From Sphingobacteriales bacterium 44-15 (GTDB lineage: Bacteria; Bacteroidota; Bacteroidia; Chitinophagales; Chitinophagaceae), in the NCBI GenBank assembly GCA_001899685.1, contig MKWG01000037.1, positions 121,777 to 185,776 of the forward strand: a DNA stretch of 64,000 nt, in the 5' to 3' direction. The translations under genes and the position numbers were made by a program. How positions within the stretch are numbered: position 1 is the stretch's first letter; each line of letters starts with the position of its first letter. The notes under the pieces are model-generated. The model did not search any database. It had not been told where the DNA came from and was given only the letters and a program-made list of their open reading frames with translations. Positions 61,608 through 64,000 of the stretch are shown here, in pieces.

Positions 61608-64000
61608 ATGAAATTATTTTTCCTGTCAGCTTTGCTGTTATTGACCGGTATCGCTTTTTCCCAGAATGCTATTATAAAAGGAACTGTTACCACCTCCGAC
61701 GGCAAACCGGCTGAAGCCGTAACCGTTTTACTGAAACCCACTGCAAAAGCCACAGCGGCTGACCGCAATGGTTATTATGAATTAAAAAATATTAAGCCCG
61801 GTAATTATACCATTTCAACTTCTTTTGTGGGACTGGAAACACAGGAGCAAAAGGTGCAGGTGCGGGCTGGTCAAACACTGGCTATTGATTTCGCATTAAA
61901 AGAAAGTGAGCAGCAATTGCAGGAAGTGATCATTTCGGCAAGAAAGAATGCGGGAAGAACGAGCGAATATGTGTCAAAGATGCCATTAAAAAATCTTGAA
62001 AACCCGCAGGTGTATAACACTGTTTCTGCAGAAATATTAAAACAGCAGGTAATTACCACTTATGACGACGCTTTAAAAAATGTGCCCGGCATTCAAAGGT
62101 TATGGGAGTCTACAGGCAGGGGTGGCGATGGAGCGTCCTATTTTACATTGCGGGGTTTTGAGGCGCAGGTTACCATGCTCAACGGGCTTCCGGGCATAAC
62201 AAGCGGCAGCTTAGACCCGGCTAATATTGAAAAGATAGAAGTCATAAAAGGCCCTTCGGGCACATTGTTTGGCAGCAATGTTATCGGCTACGGCGGTATG
62301 GTGAATAATGTTACCAAAAAACCTTATGAAGATCTCGGAGGGGAAATCACTTACACCGGCGGAAGCTTTGGACTGAACAGGATCGCTGCAGATATCAACC
62401 TGCCCCTGAACAAAGAGAAAGGCATAGCAGCCCGTATTAATACCGCCTACCAATATGAAAACAGCTTCCAGGATCAGGGATTCAGGAAGTCATTCTTTTT
62501 TGCCCCGACAATTTCCTATAAGGTAAATGATAAATTATCTTTTCTTGTTGTAACAGAATTTATGCAGGAGGAAAAAACCAATCCTACCATGCTGTTCCTT
62601 GGCAGGGATTCAAAGCTCCAGTTTAAGGATCTTGCAGACCTGAACTATAACAACAAATTATCCCTCACCAGCAATGATCTATCTATTAAAAACCCGAGAT
62701 ACAACCTGCAGGGGCAAATGATATATAAATTATCAGGCAACTGGACATCACAAACAGTCCTCTCAAGAGGCCAGTCCAATACAGACGGATATTACTCTTA
62801 CCTGTATGATAATGAAAACGGGCACAGGGATTTTGGCTTGTGGATCAGCAAGGACAATTCCTATACTGCCATATCTGATATACAGCAGAACTTTATCGGT
62901 GATTTTAAAATAGGGTCTTTCAGAAACCGTGTGGTAGCAGGGTTGGATTATTTTGACAGGAAAATAGTTTATTCGGGAACCAGTTGGGGCTGGGTGCATA
63001 ATGTCAATGCACAGGGCGAAGTGAATTATATTGATCCTTATACGGATGAAGAAACAGCGCCTGTCTATCTTACAAAACAATCTGTAGATAACCTCCTGGC
63101 CGGCACCGGCGTGGAAGATTATTCCTCAAAAGACCGTGCATATAGCGCATACGTATCTGATGTGTTCAATATCACCCCGGCATTGATGGCGATGGCGAGT
63201 ATCCGGTTTGACTATTTTGACAATTCATCCTACCACCAGGTAACGGCATCTCCCAAGTTCGGATTGATCTATCAGCCCATACAGGATAAGCTGTCTGTAT
63301 TCGGCAACTATATGAACGGGTTCAGGAATATTGCGCCAGCTCCTCTTTATGCAGAAGATGATGATGTGATCATCGGCGAAAAAGCATTTAAGCCTGAGCA
63401 TGCCAACCAGTTGGAATTTGGCATTAAGACCAATCTGTTTAACAACAGGCTGAATTCAACTATCAGTTATTATGATATTGAAGTAGCTAATCAAACCATG
63501 CCCGATCCTGAAAGCCACAATCCTTTAAACCAGATCCAGGGCGGCAAAAGTCGCAGCCGCGGTATTGAAGTGGACATCAATGCTAATCCCGTTGAAGGAC
63601 TGAACATACTGGCAGGCTACAGCTATAATTACAGCAATGTATTAAAAGGCGAAGCACTAAATATCTGGTTTGAGCAGGGTAAGCGACCGATCTGGGCCGG
63701 CCCTAAAAATTTAGTGAATGTATGGGCAACTTATGCTTTCAGCAGCGGGGCCGTTAAAGGACTGGGAGCCGGATTAGGAGGAAATTATGCAAGTGATAAC
63801 GCTACCCTGAATAATACGCTTACCGGCACATTTATTCTCCCGGCTTATACGATCATAAACGCATCTGTATTTTACAATACCGGGAAATTCCGCATTACCT
63901 GCAACCTGAATAATGTTACTAATAAAGAATATTATGGTGGCGGTTGGAGCACAGTTAATCCGCAAAAGCCACGGAATTTTGTGGCCAGTGTTGCTTATAA
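61608..64000 (+). CDS. TonB-dependent siderophore receptor (3' end outside window)
   Basis: About 797 residues are visible; the sequence runs into the right edge at ...NFVASVAY, so only a few codons are missing. A signal peptide (MKLFFLSALLLLTGIAFSQ) is followed by a CarboxypepD_reg-like beta-sandwich (about 23-100, GTVTTSDGKPAEAVTVLLKP and YELKNIKPGNYTIS), then the plug (TYDDALKNVPGIQRLW, LRGFEAQVTMLNGLPG, IEVIKGPSGTLFG) and a beta-barrel with RPIWAGPKNLVN typical of FhuA-type siderophore receptors. It imports ferric siderophores. An apparent activator operator and -7 element lie just upstream. Confidence 0.9.
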   Translation, partial: MKLFFLSALLLLTGIAFSQNAIIKGTVTTSDGKPAEAVTVLLKPTAKATAADRNGYYELKNIKPGNYTISTSFVGLETQEQKVQVRAGQTLAIDFALKESEQQLQEVIISARKNAGRTSEYVSKMPLKNLENPQVYNTVSAEILKQQVITTYDDALKNVPGIQRLWESTGRGGDGASYFTLRGFEAQVTMLNGLPGITSGSLDPANIEKIEVIKGPSGTLFGSNVIGYGGMVNNVTKKPYEDLGGEITYTGGSFGLNRIAADINLPLNKEKGIAARINTAYQYENSFQDQGFRKSFFFAPTISYKVNDKLSFLVVTEFMQEEKTNPTMLFLGRDSKLQFKDLADLNYNNKLSLTSNDLSIKNPRYNLQGQMIYKLSGNWTSQTVLSRGQSNTDGYYSYLYDNENGHRDFGLWISKDNSYTAISDIQQNFIGDFKIGSFRNRVVAGLDYFDRKIVYSGTSWGWVHNVNAQGEVNYIDPYTDEETAPVYLTKQSVDNLLAGTGVEDYSSKDRAYSAYVSDVFNITPALMAMASIRFDYFDNSSYHQVTASPKFGLIYQPIQDKLSVFGNYMNGFRNIAPAPLYAEDDDVIIGEKAFKPEHANQLEFGIKTNLFNNRLNSTISYYDIEVANQTMPDPESHNPLNQIQGGKSRSRGIEVDINANPVEGLNILAGYSYNYSNVLKGEALNIWFEQGKRPIWAGPKNLVNVWATYAFSSGAVKGLGAGLGGNYASDNATLNNTLTGTFILPAYTIINASVFYNTGKFRITCNLNNVTNKEYYGGGWSTVNPQKPRNFVASVAY

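Overview
The window is a chromosomal segment of a Bacteroidota bacterium, most likely a member of the Chitinophagaceae or a close relative. I infer this from a secreted protein with a type IX secretion C-terminal sorting domain, two TonB-dependent receptors, a TMEM175-type channel, a phytoene desaturase/synthase pair, an AtpB with a signal peptide and long N-terminal extension, and two promoters that match the Bacteroidota -33/-7 consensus (TTTG-N20-TAnnTTTG). No exact taxon can be named from the sequence alone. There are no rRNA or tRNA genes, no CRISPR array, no transposase and no phage genes that I can recognise.

Layout. (1) 1-2,694: end of a sugar-catabolic operon (Gfo/Idh/MocA oxidoreductase, SDR dehydrogenase, ExuT-like MFS transporter). 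(2) 2,695-5,378: a structured leader or small RNA ending in an intrinsic terminator, then overlapping crtI-crtB for carotenoid synthesis. (3) 5,468-14,755: assorted metabolic genes (secreted glycosidase, OsmC, HemN, sialate O-acetylesterase, a trans-sulfuration enzyme, a short FecR-like fragment, an Omp85-type barrel). (4) 14,877-16,368: a consensus promoter followed by a TsdA-like dihaem cytochrome and a secreted DsrE-like protein, suggestive of periplasmic sulfur chemistry. (5) 16,494-29,214, minus strand: the S10-spc ribosomal protein cluster from rpsJ to rplO, then secY and map, with its own promoter, a 319-nt structured spacer between rpsJ and rplC, and a terminator-like hairpin between rplO and secY. 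(6) 29,509-32,000: a Tat-exported HisC-like aminotransferase, then an ECF sigma factor with two small proteins that share a W-x2-M repeat. (7) 32,171-41,445: methyltransferase, CsaA, MFS transporters, a DNA methyltransferase-type repair protein, a ketogulonate/hexulose-phosphate type lyase with two dehydrogenases, cysteine desulfurase and PyrF. (8) 41,541-50,580: Mrp, a 3-hydroxyacyl-CoA dehydrogenase, YdcF, a BtuB-like receptor, an NfeD/flotillin pair and a D-lactate dehydrogenase. (9) 50,690-58,341, minus strand: a type IX secreted protein and atpB-E-F-H-A ending in a strong terminator. (10) 58,437-64,000: TMEM175, two lipoproteins of unknown function, and a siderophore-type TonB receptor cut off by the right edge.

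The most unusual global feature is a set of intergenic repeats. Their sequences differ (GGTGAAT, AGCTGAT, TTTGAAA, TTTCACG, TGTAACC, CTTATCA and others), but nearly all have a period of 7 bp and many are arranged as inverted arms around a short spacer. They recur in at least sixteen places, often touch the stop codons of flanking genes, and create false N-terminal extensions if the longest reading frame is used. Other points for follow-up are the structured RNA before crtI, the rpsJ-rplC leader, the ECF/W-x2-M operon, a tandem operator before the siderophore receptor, and an alcohol dehydrogenase that has lost all four structural-zinc cysteines.
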